A DNA stretch of 64,000 nucleotides from positions 124,001 through 188,000 of the forward strand of contig NZ_FODS01000002.1 of NCBI RefSeq assembly GCF_900110425.1, written 5' to 3'. The position numbers and the translations under genes were made by a program. The stretch is from Salinihabitans flavidus (GTDB lineage Bacteria > Pseudomonadota > Alphaproteobacteria > Rhodobacterales > Rhodobacteraceae). The notes beneath the pieces are model-generated. The model did no database searches. It worked only from the letters and a program-made list of their open reading frames with translations, and was not told where the DNA came from. Positions 53,901 through 62,925 of the stretch are shown piece after piece. Each line of letters opens with the position of its first letter. The stretch's first letter is position 1.

Positions 53901-54767
53901 ATGTCCGTTGAAGCCCGCGAAGCGCGTCAGCCATGGATCCTTCTCTCCCCCGCCCTGACGGCGGTGGGCCTTCTTCTTTTCGTGCCGCTGATGTTCATCG
54001 TGGTTTACAGCTTCTGGCTACGCTCTGCCGCCGGGGCCGATCAGGTGGGGTTCTTCCTCGACAACTGGCAAGAAGCGCTGAGCGACGCCTTCTACCGCGA
54101 CATCCTGCTCAACACCCTGAAGATCGCGGGCATCACGACGATCGTCTGCGCGCTGATGGGTTACCCGTCCGCCTATTTCATTGCCCGCTCCAAGGGAAAC
54201 AAGCCGGTCCTGCTTCTGCTGCTGATGCTGCCCTTCTGGATCAGCTACATCATCCGAACCATGAGCTGGATCAACATTCTCGGCGTCTCCGGTGCTCTCA
54301 ACAGCCTTTTGATGACCATCGGTATTATCAACGAGCCGATACAGATGCTCTATAACGAGACCACGGTGATCCTCGGTCTGGTGCATTTCCTGCTGCCTTT
54401 CATGATCCTCAATGTCTTCGTCAGCCTTGATGGGATCGACACCAATCTGGAGTCGGCAGCCAATTCTCTTGGCGCGACCAAATGGCAATCATTTCTTCAG
54501 GTGACGTTGCCGCTCTCGCTGCCGGGACTGGCGGCGGGCGGGCTGCTCTGTTTCGTGCTGGGCGCAGGCACTTATATCACCCCGATGGTGCTTGGCGGGC
54601 CGCGCGACGCCATGTTCGCCAATCTCGTCTATGAGGCGATCATCACGCAACTCAACTGGCCGCTCGGATCGGCGCTTTCCCTGATGCTTCTGGTCGTTCT
54701 GGGCGCGCTTGTGATGCTCTACAACCGCTATCTCGGCATGGCGCAACTGATGAAGGGGCTGGGCTGA
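53901..54767 (+). CDS. ABC transporter permease, spermidine/putrescine type (PotB-like)
   Basis: The protein has 288 residues and six predicted membrane segments. The inner-membrane coupling motif 'ESAANSLGATKWQSFLQVTLPLSLPG' (about 188-213) is the EAA loop. 'PFWISYIIRTMSWINIL' is typical of polyamine permeases. Its TGA overlaps the ATG of the second permease (TGATG). It forms a heterodimeric channel importing a polyamine-like or amino compound. Confidence 0.93.
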   Translation: MSVEAREARQPWILLSPALTAVGLLLFVPLMFIVVYSFWLRSAAGADQVGFFLDNWQEALSDAFYRDILLNTLKIAGITTIVCALMGYPSAYFIARSKGNKPVLLLLLMLPFWISYIIRTMSWINILGVSGALNSLLMTIGIINEPIQMLYNETTVILGLVHFLLPFMILNVFVSLDGIDTNLESAANSLGATKWQSFLQVTLPLSLPGLAAGGLLCFVLGAGTYITPMVLGGPRDAMFANLVYEAIITQLNWPLGSALSLMLLVVLGALVMLYNRYLGMAQLMKGLG

Positions 54768-55570
54768 TGGAAGGAACGGGCAAACTGGGTTGGTCTCTCA
54801 TTCGCCTCTGGGCGCTTCTCGTTTATGGCTTCATGTTCCTGCCGGTGGCAGTGGTGGTTCTGCTGAGCTTCAACGCATCGCAGTTCGGCAGCTTCCCGAT
54901 GACCGGCTTTTCCTTCCGCTGGTTCGTGGAGCTGGCCAACAACGATGCGATCCTGCGCGCCTTTCGCACATCGGTCACGCTGGGGCTGATGACGGCGGTC
55001 ATTTCCACCACGCTGGGCGTGCTCGCAAGCCTCGCGCTCGTGCGCTACAAGGTGCCGGGCACCAACATGATTTCCACGTTCCTGATCGCGCCGATCCTGG
55101 TGCCGGAAGTGGTCCTTGCGGTTGCGCTTCTGCTCTTCCTCAACTTCCTCGGCATCAACAAGAGCTTCACGCTCCTGCTGTTCGGCCATGTGATCTTCAC
55201 CCTGCCCTTCGTGATCCTCGTGGTGCAGGCGCGGCTTGTGGCGATCAAGCGGGACGTGGAGGAGGCCGCGATGAGCCTTGGCGCCTCGCCGGTGCAGACC
55301 TTTTTCCAGATCACATTGCCCCTGATGCTGCCAGCGGTGCTCGCGGGCGGGCTTTTCGCCTTCACCATCAGCTTCGACGACATCACCGGCACCCTGTTCT
55401 GGAAACCGGGCGGCGTGGAAACCGTGCCGACCCAGATCTTCGCCATGCTGCGCAACTCCATAAGCCCGGAGATCAACGCGCTTGGCACGGTGATGATCCT
55501 GCTGACCGTGGGCCTGCCCCTGCTGGGGGCGGCCATTGCACGACAACTTGCCCAGAAGAGCGGCCCCTGA
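54767..55570 (+). CDS. ABC transporter permease, spermidine/putrescine type (PotC-like)
   Basis: The protein has 267 residues with six membrane segments. The EAA loop is 'EEAAMSLGASPVQTFFQITLPLMLP' (about 165-189). It starts within the stop of the first permease gene and is followed 35 nt later by the binding protein. Second half of the importer channel. Confidence 0.93.
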   Translation: MEGTGKLGWSLIRLWALLVYGFMFLPVAVVVLLSFNASQFGSFPMTGFSFRWFVELANNDAILRAFRTSVTLGLMTAVISTTLGVLASLALVRYKVPGTNMISTFLIAPILVPEVVLAVALLLFLNFLGINKSFTLLLFGHVIFTLPFVILVVQARLVAIKRDVEEAAMSLGASPVQTFFQITLPLMLPAVLAGGLFAFTISFDDITGTLFWKPGGVETVPTQIFAMLRNSISPEINALGTVMILLTVGLPLLGAAIARQLAQKSGP

Positions 55571-55605
55571 AGCCGCTTCACCAATCAACCAACAAGGAGA
55601 TGGAT

Positions 55606-56757
55606 ATGAAAAAGATGGACAACACCACCCGCTATGAACGCCTGCGGGAGCGTTACAGGAACGGCGACCTCGACAGGCGCAGCTTTCTCGGCCTGATCGG
55701 GGCGGCCGGTCTTGCCTATGGCGTGCAGACGCCGTTTGCCAAATACGCCATGGCGCAGGATGTGCAGCAGGTCCGCTTTGACGGCTGGGGCGGCGTCGTG
55801 TCCGAGGCGTTCCGCGAACACGCCTTCGATCCCTACACCGCGGAAACCGGCATCGAGGTCGTCGATGGCACCTTCTCGGGCGGGGACGAATACCTCGCGC
55901 AGGTGCGCGCCAGCCAGCCGGGCGAGTTCAACATCGCGCATCTGTCAGGCGTTTTCGATTATGCCCGCTATCACAACTTCGACCTGACCACCGCGCTCAA
56001 CCTTGACAATATCCCCAACGTTGAGCTGGTGATCGCACGCCTGATGGAACCCTATCGCGCGATCACGCCCGACGCGCTCTCGGCCGTGCCGTATGACTAT
56101 GGCACCACCGGCCTTGCCTATAACCGCAAGTATATCTCCGACGAGGAGATGAGGGAAAAGGGCGCCAGCATCCTCATCGACGAGGCCTACAAGGACAAGA
56201 TCGGCGGCTGGTCGGACTGGCGCACGCGGATCTGGTATGGCGCACTGCAAACCGGGCAGGACCCCAACAACATCGAGGACATGGAGGAAGTCTGGGATGC
56301 CATCCGTCAACACCGTGACCTTGCCCTGAAATACTGGGGTTCGGGTGCGGAACTGATGAGCCTTCTGGCCGAGGAGGAGATCTACGTGACCGAAGGCTGG
56401 TCGGGCCGGATCGCCGCGCTTCAGGAAGAGGGCCACGACATCGGCTACTATGACCCGCCGAACAGCTTTGGCTGGCAGGAATGCCTTTTCGTGATCAAGG
56501 GCAGCCCGGTAGAAGCCTGCGAGGAGCTTTTGAACTTCATGCTGGCGCCGGAAACCTCCATTGCCGTGGCCGAGGGGCAGAATTACCCGCCCGCGCTCGA
56601 CGGCACCAAGGTCGATCTTGGCGACAAGATCCCGACGCTTCCGGCCTATGACCCGTCTGGCACACTTGAGAGCCTCACCTTTGCCGATCCCGAATACTGG
56701 AACGGCAACGAGGCGGAGTGGTCCAAGACATTCGGTCGCGTGCAGCGCGGTTACTGA
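55606..56757 (+). CDS. ABC transporter substrate-binding protein (PotD/F-like), Tat-exported
   Basis: The protein has 383 residues. The N-terminus contains a twin-arginine signal ('DLDRRSFLGLIGAAGLAYG', about 19-37) with cleavage near AMAQD. The mature protein has 'VRFDGWGGVVSEAFREHAF', 'YDYGTTGLAYNRKYI' and 'MLAPETSIAVAEGQNYPPA', as in polyamine binding proteins. Start 55606 chosen because AAGGAG is six nt upstream; the ATG two codons earlier is too close. Which amine it binds is not known. Confidence 0.9.
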   Translation: MKKMDNTTRYERLRERYRNGDLDRRSFLGLIGAAGLAYGVQTPFAKYAMAQDVQQVRFDGWGGVVSEAFREHAFDPYTAETGIEVVDGTFSGGDEYLAQVRASQPGEFNIAHLSGVFDYARYHNFDLTTALNLDNIPNVELVIARLMEPYRAITPDALSAVPYDYGTTGLAYNRKYISDEEMREKGASILIDEAYKDKIGGWSDWRTRIWYGALQTGQDPNNIEDMEEVWDAIRQHRDLALKYWGSGAELMSLLAEEEIYVTEGWSGRIAALQEEGHDIGYYDPPNSFGWQECLFVIKGSPVEACEELLNFMLAPETSIAVAEGQNYPPALDGTKVDLGDKIPTLPAYDPSGTLESLTFADPEYWNGNEAEWSKTFGRVQRGY

Positions 56758-56816
56758 GGCGAAACGGCGGTCCCGGATCAATCCGGGGCCGCCCCCAGAC
56801 AAACGGATCAGGCGGC

Positions 56817-57896
56817 ATGAGTTCGGTTCACCTCAAGAATATCGTCAAGCGCTTCGGCACCTTTACCGCGGTGCACAAGACCTCTCTGGAGATCCCCGAG
56901 GGCGCTTTCGTCACGCTGCTCGGTCCGTCGGGCTGCGGCAAGACCACCAACCTGCGCATGATCGCCGGGCTTCTCGATCCGACAGAAGGCGAGATCCTGA
57001 TTGGCGGCAAGCGCGTGAACGAGGTGCCGATCCACAAGCGCAACCTCGGGATCGTGTTCCAGAGCTATGCGCTCTTTCCGCACAAGACCGTGGCCGAAAA
57101 CGTGGCTTTCGGCCTGAAATACCGCGACGTTTCGAAAACCGAAATCACAGAGCGGGTTCAGTCCGCGCTTGATCTGGTGCAACTTCCGGATGTCGGCGCG
57201 CGCTACCCCAAGGAACTTTCCGGCGGCCAGCAGCAGCGCATCGCGCTGGCGCGTTCCATCGTGATCAACCCCGATGTCCTTCTGCTTGATGAGCCGCTCT
57301 CGGCACTCGACGCCAACCTGCGCGAGGATATGCGCGTGGAGCTTAAACGCATTCAAGACCAGATCGGCGTGACCACCGTTTTCGTGACCCATGATCAGTC
57401 CGAGGCGCTGGCCCTGTCCGATCAGATCGTGGTGATGAGTGCGGGCCGGGTCGAACAGGTCGGCACGCCCGAGGAGGTCTACAACAAGCCCACTTCGGAG
57501 TTCGTCGCCAATTTCCTTGGCGCCTCCAACATCCTTTCGGCGCGCTGCACCGGCAAGACTGCCGAGACGGTCACGCTCGATGTGCCGCTCTTCGGAACAG
57601 TCCCCGTGCCCGCCGACAAGGCCGCGCTGATCGACGGAGAAGGCCCGGTCAAGCTCGTCCTGCGGGCGGAAAAGCTTCTGCTGACCCCGCGCGGCACCGA
57701 CATTGGCGATGCGAACACCGCAGAAGCGACGGTGGAAACCGTGGACTATCAGGGTCAGACCGTGCGCTATTTCGTGCGCTCCGGAGACACGCAGCTTCAG
57801 GCGATCAACATGATCGACGGCCATCCGTTTGCCGAAGGCGACAGCGTGACACTGGCTTTCCGCCCGAAGGATTGCGCCGCGTTGCCGGAGGGCTGA
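56817..57896 (+). CDS. ABC transporter ATP-binding protein (PotA-like)
   Basis: The protein has 359 residues. Walker A GPSGCGKTT (about 36-44), Q-loop 'VFQSYALFPH', signature 'LSGGQQQRIALARS' (about 135), Walker B 'LLLDEPLSALD', H-loop 'VFVTHDQSEA' and a C-terminal TOBE domain. It energises the importer encoded upstream. Start 56817; the in-frame ORF from 56718 covers the binding-protein end and is not family-like. It ends one nt before the aminotransferase ATG. Confidence 0.95.
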   Translation: MSSVHLKNIVKRFGTFTAVHKTSLEIPEGAFVTLLGPSGCGKTTNLRMIAGLLDPTEGEILIGGKRVNEVPIHKRNLGIVFQSYALFPHKTVAENVAFGLKYRDVSKTEITERVQSALDLVQLPDVGARYPKELSGGQQQRIALARSIVINPDVLLLDEPLSALDANLREDMRVELKRIQDQIGVTTVFVTHDQSEALALSDQIVVMSAGRVEQVGTPEEVYNKPTSEFVANFLGASNILSARCTGKTAETVTLDVPLFGTVPVPADKAALIDGEGPVKLVLRAEKLLLTPRGTDIGDANTAEATVETVDYQGQTVRYFVRSGDTQLQAINMIDGHPFAEGDSVTLAFRPKDCAALPEG

Positions 57897-57897
57897 T

Positions 57898-59235
57898 ATG
57901 AGCCATCTTTTCTATCAGGGACGGGGCCGCAAGCCGGTCCTGGAGCAGGCGCGCGGTGTCTACATGTGGGACCGCGAGGGCAACCGCTATCTCGACGGCT
58001 CGTCCGGGGCGATGGTCTGCAATATCGGCCATTCCAACGAAAACGTGCTCACCGCCATGCGCCGGCAGATGGAGAAATCCACCTTCGGCTACCGCCTGCA
58101 TTTCGAGACAGAAGCGTCCGAGCGGTTGGCGGCGAAACTGGCCGGGCTCATGCCCGCCGGGCTGTCGAAGGTGTTTTTCGTCTCCGGCGGCTCCGAAGCC
58201 GTCGAAAGCGCCTTGAAGCTCGCCCGCCAGCACGCGCTGGCCACCGGGCAGGACAGCCGCTGGAAGGTGATCAGCCGCACGCCCTCCTATCACGGCTGCA
58301 CACTCGGGGCGCTGGCGGTCACCGACTATGATCCGCTGTCGCGCCCCTTTGCGCCGATGATGCGCGAGATGCCGAAGATCCCCGCCCCGCGCGCCTATCT
58401 CGACGGGCTGGACCCGGACGACCCCGAAACCGGGCGCCACTATGCCGACATGCTAGCCGCGAAGATCGAAGCGGAAGGCCCCGAAACCGTGCTGGCCTTC
58501 ATCGTGGAGCCAGTGGGCGGCGCCTCCACGGGCGCGCTCGTTCCGCCTGCGGGCTATATGGAGCGGCTCAGAGAGATCTGCGACCACTACGGCATCCTGC
58601 TCATCATGGATGAGGTGATGACCGGCGCGGGCCGCACCGGGGCCTTTCTGGGGTGCGCGCATTGGGGCGCGAGGCCGGACATCGTGGTGATGTCCAAGGG
58701 GCTCGGTGCGGGCTATGTGCCGCTTGGGGCGATGATCGCCGATGAACGACTGGTGGAGCCGGTACTCGATGCCGGGGGGTTCGCACACGGGTTCACCTAT
58801 GCCGGCAACCCGCTCGCCTGCGCCGCCGGTCTTGCCGTGGTCGAAGAAATCGAATCGCAGGGGCTTTGCGCCAATGCCGCTCGGATGGGCGAGAAACTGA
58901 AGGCCCGACTTCAGGCGCTGATGCAACGGCACGAGCTGATCGGGGACGTGCGCGGCAAGGGGCTCTTGCTGGCGTTCGAATTCATGGCCGACCGCACAAC
59001 CAAGGCCCCCCTGCCCCGCGCGCTCAATGCCCATGACCGTTTCGTGCGCATCGCCTATGAGCGTGGCCTTATCGTCTATTCGCGCCGCACCCGCGACGGG
59101 ATCGAGGGCGATCATATCCTCGTCTGCCCGCCGCTCATCGTGAACGACACCCATCTCGATGAAATCATGGAGGGGCTCGACGCCTCGCTGGCGCAATTCA
59201 CCGCCGAAATCCGGCCGGAACTCAAGGCAGGGTAA
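57898..59235 (+). CDS. Class III aminotransferase
   Basis: The protein has 445 residues, PLP fold type I class III. 'DGSSGAMVCNIGHSN' lies near the N-terminus, 'GGSEAVESALKLARQH' (about 98), 'SYHGCTLGALAVT', 'DEVMTGAGRTG' and the PLP lysine in 'VMSKGLGAGYVPLGAM' (about 265). The family transaminates omega-amino acids, beta-amino acids or polyamines. It is nearly contiguous with the ATPase and BKACE genes (one-nt gaps), so is part of the same unit. With a beta-keto acid cleavage enzyme next, a beta- or omega-amino acid substrate is attractive (inference). Confidence 0.9.
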   Translation: MSHLFYQGRGRKPVLEQARGVYMWDREGNRYLDGSSGAMVCNIGHSNENVLTAMRRQMEKSTFGYRLHFETEASERLAAKLAGLMPAGLSKVFFVSGGSEAVESALKLARQHALATGQDSRWKVISRTPSYHGCTLGALAVTDYDPLSRPFAPMMREMPKIPAPRAYLDGLDPDDPETGRHYADMLAAKIEAEGPETVLAFIVEPVGGASTGALVPPAGYMERLREICDHYGILLIMDEVMTGAGRTGAFLGCAHWGARPDIVVMSKGLGAGYVPLGAMIADERLVEPVLDAGGFAHGFTYAGNPLACAAGLAVVEEIESQGLCANAARMGEKLKARLQALMQRHELIGDVRGKGLLLAFEFMADRTTKAPLPRALNAHDRFVRIAYERGLIVYSRRTRDGIEGDHILVCPPLIVNDTHLDEIMEGLDASLAQFTAEIRPELKAG

Positions 59236-59236
59236 C

Positions 59237-60163
59237 ATGTCGAAGATCCTGATCACCTGCGCCATCACCGGCTCCATCCACACGCCGTCCATGTCGCCCT
59301 ATCTGCCTGTCACGGCAGATGAAATCACCGAACACGCCCTCGGCGCGGCCGAGGCGGGGGCAGCGATCCTGCACCTTCATGCACGCGATCCGGCCACCGG
59401 GCAGCCCTCCGCCGCGCCAGAGCATTTCATGGCCTTCCTGCCCCGCATCAAGCAGGCCAGCGACGCGGTGCTCAACATCTCGACCGGCGGCAGCGCGGTG
59501 ATGACGCTCGACGACCGACTCGCCGCCCCGAAACGGGCAGAGCCCGAGATGTGCTCGCTCAACATGGGCACGATGAATTTCGCGCTCTACCCTGCGGCCG
59601 AGCGGATCACCGAGTGGAAACACGATTGGGAAAAGCCGTTTCTGGAGAATTCCGACGATCTGGTGTTCAAGAATACCCCGCGCGACATGACCCGCATCCT
59701 GACCGAAATGGGGGTGGAGCGCGGCGCCCGGTTCGAGTTCGAATGCTATGACGTGAGCCACCTCTACATGCTGCGCCATTTCGCGGACCGGGGGCTTGTG
59801 AAGCCGCCGTTCTTCATTCAGTTCGTCTTTGGCGTGCTGGGCGGGATCGGCCCGGACCCCGAAAACCTGATGCATATGAAGCTGATCGCGGACAAGCTCT
59901 TCGGCGACAATTACATGTTCTCGGTTCTGGCCGCCGGTCGGCACCAGACCCCCCTTGTCACCATGTCGGCGGCCATGGGCGGGCATGTGCGCGTGGGGCT
60001 GGAGGACAGCCTGATGATCGCACGCGGGCAGCTGGCGAAGACCAACGCCGAGCAGGTCGTCAAGATCCGCCGCATCGTCGAGGATCTGGGCCGCGAGGTC
60101 GTGGACGCGACCGAAGCGCGCGCCATGCTTGGTCTGAAGGGCGCGGACCGAACGGCGATCTGA
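59237..60163 (+). CDS. Beta-keto acid cleavage enzyme (BKACE, DUF849)
   Basis: The protein has 308 residues. BKACE motifs: zinc-binding 'AAILHLHARDPATGQPS' (about 44-60), 'LNISTGGSAVMTLDDRL', 'FECYDVSHLYMLRHFAD' and 'HVRVGLEDSLMIARGQ' near the C-terminus. These enzymes condense a beta-keto acid with acetyl-CoA to give acetoacetate and a new acyl-CoA; Kce (3-keto-5-aminohexanoate) is the founding case. Here it follows an aminotransferase by one nt, suggesting that transamination makes its keto substrate. Confidence 0.92.
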   Translation: MSKILITCAITGSIHTPSMSPYLPVTADEITEHALGAAEAGAAILHLHARDPATGQPSAAPEHFMAFLPRIKQASDAVLNISTGGSAVMTLDDRLAAPKRAEPEMCSLNMGTMNFALYPAAERITEWKHDWEKPFLENSDDLVFKNTPRDMTRILTEMGVERGARFEFECYDVSHLYMLRHFADRGLVKPPFFIQFVFGVLGGIGPDPENLMHMKLIADKLFGDNYMFSVLAAGRHQTPLVTMSAAMGGHVRVGLEDSLMIARGQLAKTNAEQVVKIRRIVEDLGREVVDATEARAMLGLKGADRTAI

Positions 60164-60224
60164 CCCGCCGCGCGGGCACGACACAACACTGATCGAGGCC
60201 GGATCACGGCCCACGGAGACAATG

Positions 60225-61250
60225 ATGAAAGCGGTATTCGACGAACGCCAATGGGCCCATGACCCCAAGCATTTCATGGCCAACGGGACGATGCTTCCCA
60301 ACCCCGAGCAGCCCCGCCGGATAGAGGTTCTCAAGTCTGGGGCAGAGGCGGCGGGATGCACCTTCGACGCGCCCCGCGATGCCGGGCTTGGCCCGATCGC
60401 AGCGCTTCACTCCGCCGAGTACCTTGTTTTCCTTGAGAATATCTACACCCGTTGGCGCCGGATCGAGGGCGGCGGCGAAGAGGTCATCCCCAATATTCAC
60501 CCCGCGCGCCGCACCGACAGCTATCCCAAATCGGCGGTGGGGCAGGCCGGGTTTCATCAGGCCGACACCGCCTGCCCGATCTCGCGAGGCACATGGGAAG
60601 CGGCCTATTGGTCGGCCCAGAGCGCCATCACCGGCGCCGATCTCCTTGCTGGCGGAGAGCGCGCGGCCTATGCCCTGTCGCGCCCGCCGGGGCATCACGC
60701 CTTCGGCGATCTGGCGGGGGGCTTTTGCTTTCTCAACAACTCCGGCATCGCCGCCGAACGGCTCCGCACGGCGGGGTTGCGGCCCGCGATCCTTGATGTC
60801 GACGTGCATCACGGCAACGGCACGCAGGGCATCTTCTATGATCGGGACGACGTGCTGACCGTCTCCATCCACGCCGATCCGGCGCGCTTCTACCCGTTCT
60901 TCTGGGGCCACGCCCACGAACGCGGCGAGGGGCGAGGGCTGGGCTACAACCTCAACCTGCCGCTGGCGCGCGGGACCAATGACGCTGACTACCTCAAGAC
61001 GCTGGAGGGAGCGCTGGCGCGGGTGCGGGCCTTCGGGGCGGAGGTTCTCGTTGTGGCGCTCGGGCTTGATGCCTCTATCGACGACCCGTTTCAGGGGCTC
61101 GCGGTCACGCAGGACGGCTTCACCCGCATCGGCGCGGCCATCGCGGCGACCGGGCTGCCGGTCCTCTTCGTGCAGGAGGGCGGCTATCTCAGCGATACGC
61201 TGGGCAAGAATTTGACCTGTGTTCTCAATGGCTTTCAGGGGGGGGCATGA
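60225..61250 (+). CDS. Acetylpolyamine amidohydrolase / histone deacetylase family protein
   Basis: The protein has 341 residues. Active-site blocks: 'RPPGHHAFGDLAGG' (about 146), zinc-binding 'LDVDVHHGNGTQGIFY' (about 188), 'ALGLDASIDDPFQGL' with the metal-binding Asp, and 'VQEGGYLSDTLG' with the catalytic tyrosine. It removes acetyl groups from acetylated amines in the cytoplasm. Start 60225 preferred for spacing from GGAG. Its 3' end overlaps the oxidase gene by 4 nt (ATGA). In context it may free an acetylated polyamine or acetyl-amino acid imported by the ABC system. Confidence 0.92.
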   Translation: MKAVFDERQWAHDPKHFMANGTMLPNPEQPRRIEVLKSGAEAAGCTFDAPRDAGLGPIAALHSAEYLVFLENIYTRWRRIEGGGEEVIPNIHPARRTDSYPKSAVGQAGFHQADTACPISRGTWEAAYWSAQSAITGADLLAGGERAAYALSRPPGHHAFGDLAGGFCFLNNSGIAAERLRTAGLRPAILDVDVHHGNGTQGIFYDRDDVLTVSIHADPARFYPFFWGHAHERGEGRGLGYNLNLPLARGTNDADYLKTLEGALARVRAFGAEVLVVALGLDASIDDPFQGLAVTQDGFTRIGAAIAATGLPVLFVQEGGYLSDTLGKNLTCVLNGFQGGA

Positions 61251-62350
61251 GCACGGCGGATGTCATCGTCATCGGCGGCGGGATCGCCGGGGTCAGCGCC
61301 GCCGCGCGCATCGCGGATCACGCGCGTGTCGTGGTTCTCGAAACCGAGGCCCAGCCCGGCTACCACGCCACCGGGCGCTCGGCCGCGATCTTCATCCGCA
61401 ATTACGGCAATGCCACGCTGCGGGCGCTGAATGCGGCCTCCGCGCCGTTTCTCGAAGATCCCGGCGAGATGGCCGAAGGCAGCCTTCTGAGTCCGCGCGG
61501 CGAGATGCTGATTGCCCAGGACGATGAGCTTGACGCGCTGGAGGAATATGCCGCCGGGGCGACGGGGCTGGAGCGGTTGACCGCCGCGCAGGCCGTGGAG
61601 CTGGTGCCGATCCTGCGGCCCGAGAAAATCGCCGCCGCCGCCATCGAACGCGACGCGCAGGACATCGACGTGGACCGCCTGTTGCAGGCGTTTGCCCGGC
61701 GTCTCAAGGCACTCGGGGGCGAGATTGTCACAGGTGCGGAAGTGCAAGAAATATTATACGAATCAACGGCATGGCGTGTCGAAACACAGGCCGGGACATG
61801 GACGGCGCCGGTGTTGATCAACGCCGCTGGCGCGTGGGCCGACAAGGTGGCGGCGCTCGCGGGGGTGCCGCCTTTGGGGCTGCAACCGATGCGGCGATCG
61901 GCGGCCCTGCTGCCCGCGCCGGAGGGGTATGAGATCGCGCATTGGCCGCTTTTCGCCTCGGCCAGCGAGCGGTGGTATGCCAAACCCGACGCGGGCAAGC
62001 TTCTGGTCAGCCCGGCGGACGAGGACCCGGTGGAGCCGCATGACGCATGGGCCGACGACATGGTGCTGGCCGAAGGGCTTTATCGCTATGAGCAGGCGGT
62101 GACGGTGCCTGTCACACGCATGGAACATTCATGGGCTGGTCTGCGGACCTTTGCCCCCGACCGCACCCCCGTCGTGGGCTTCGACCCCATGGCAGAGGGG
62201 TTCTTCTGGCTGGCCGGACAGGGCGGCTACGGGGTGCAGACGGCCCCGGCGATGGCCGATCTGGCCGCCGCGCTCTGCCTGCGCCAGACACCGGATCTTC
62301 CCCCCGAAACCGTCGCGGCACTGGCGCCGGTCCGGTTCCGAACTTTGTGA
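61247..62350 (+). CDS. FAD-dependent amino-acid oxidoreductase (DAO family), second paralogue
   Basis: The protein has 367 residues. The FAD motif is 'VIVIGGGIAGVSAAARIAD', followed by 'YHATGRSAAIF', 'NAAGAWADKVAALAG', 'WYAKPDAGKLLVSPAD' and 'WLAGQGGYGVQTAPAM'. It is clearly homologous over its whole length to the protein at 2134-3276. It oxidises an amino compound to an imine, and the next gene encodes an imine-handling RidA. Coupled to the deacetylase upstream. Substrate unknown. Confidence 0.89.
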   Translation: MSTADVIVIGGGIAGVSAAARIADHARVVVLETEAQPGYHATGRSAAIFIRNYGNATLRALNAASAPFLEDPGEMAEGSLLSPRGEMLIAQDDELDALEEYAAGATGLERLTAAQAVELVPILRPEKIAAAAIERDAQDIDVDRLLQAFARRLKALGGEIVTGAEVQEILYESTAWRVETQAGTWTAPVLINAAGAWADKVAALAGVPPLGLQPMRRSAALLPAPEGYEIAHWPLFASASERWYAKPDAGKLLVSPADEDPVEPHDAWADDMVLAEGLYRYEQAVTVPVTRMEHSWAGLRTFAPDRTPVVGFDPMAEGFFWLAGQGGYGVQTAPAMADLAAALCLRQTPDLPPETVAALAPVRFRTL

Positions 62351-62363
62351 AAAGGACAATGAA

Positions 62364-62711
62364 ATGAGTAAGATAACCAGAGCGCACACCGGCACCCGGA
62401 TGAGCCAGATCACCACCCACGGCGACACGATCTATCTGGCCGGGCAGGTCGGCACGGCGGGCGAAAGCGTGGCGCAACAGACCCGCGATTGCCTTGACAA
62501 GATCGAGATCCTTCTCGCCGAGGCGGGCAGTGACAAGACCCGGCTTCTGCAATGCACCATCTGGCTGGCCGACATGGCCGATTTCGAAGAGATGAACGCG
62601 GTCTGGGATGCCTGGGTGCCCGAGGGTCACGCGCCGACGCGGGCCTGCGGGGAGGCCAGGCTCGCCACGCCGGACTACAAGGTGGAATTCATCGTCGTGG
62701 CGGCGCGCTAG
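62364..62711 (+). CDS. RidA (YjgF/YER057c/UK114) family protein
   Basis: The protein has 115 residues. 'TIYLAGQVGTAGESVAQQTRDCLDKIE' (about 21-47) and 'APTRACGEARLATPDYKVEFIVVA' (about 89-112) are typical, with an arginine in the position that binds the carboxylate. RidA hydrolyses reactive enamines/imines, here likely products of the preceding FAD oxidase. It is the last gene of the unit, 13 nt after the oxidase, followed by repeat copy D. Confidence 0.92.
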   Translation: MSKITRAHTGTRMSQITTHGDTIYLAGQVGTAGESVAQQTRDCLDKIEILLAEAGSDKTRLLQCTIWLADMADFEEMNAVWDAWVPEGHAPTRACGEARLATPDYKVEFIVVAAR

Positions 62712-62723
62712 ACTGATTTGGGC

Positions 62724-62802
62724 GAATCAGGGTTAACGCCCTGAAATCGCTAAAAAACCGCTTTCGGTAAAACGTCGGTATTTTGTCGGTATTACGTCGG
62801 TG
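62724..62802 (-). repeat. 79-bp four-iteron element, copy D (reverse orientation)
   Basis: Read on the minus strand, repeats begin at 62802, 62791, 62780 and 62769. The ACCG-AAAG-CGGT-TTTTTT segment, TTAACC (62736-62731) and GATTC (62728-62724) follow. It lies between convergent ridA and nadC. From the third repeat on it matches copy B almost base for base. Confidence 0.85.
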
Positions 62803-62925
62803 CCGATTTTCGTGGGCGGGCCCCTCGGGGCGCTTTTAACAGGGCGGGCGTTGCGGTGAAGGGGCGCGCGCAGATCGCCCCCGATCTGTTCGGGGCGGGG
62901 ACGTCACGCCGTTGAGGGGCGCGCC

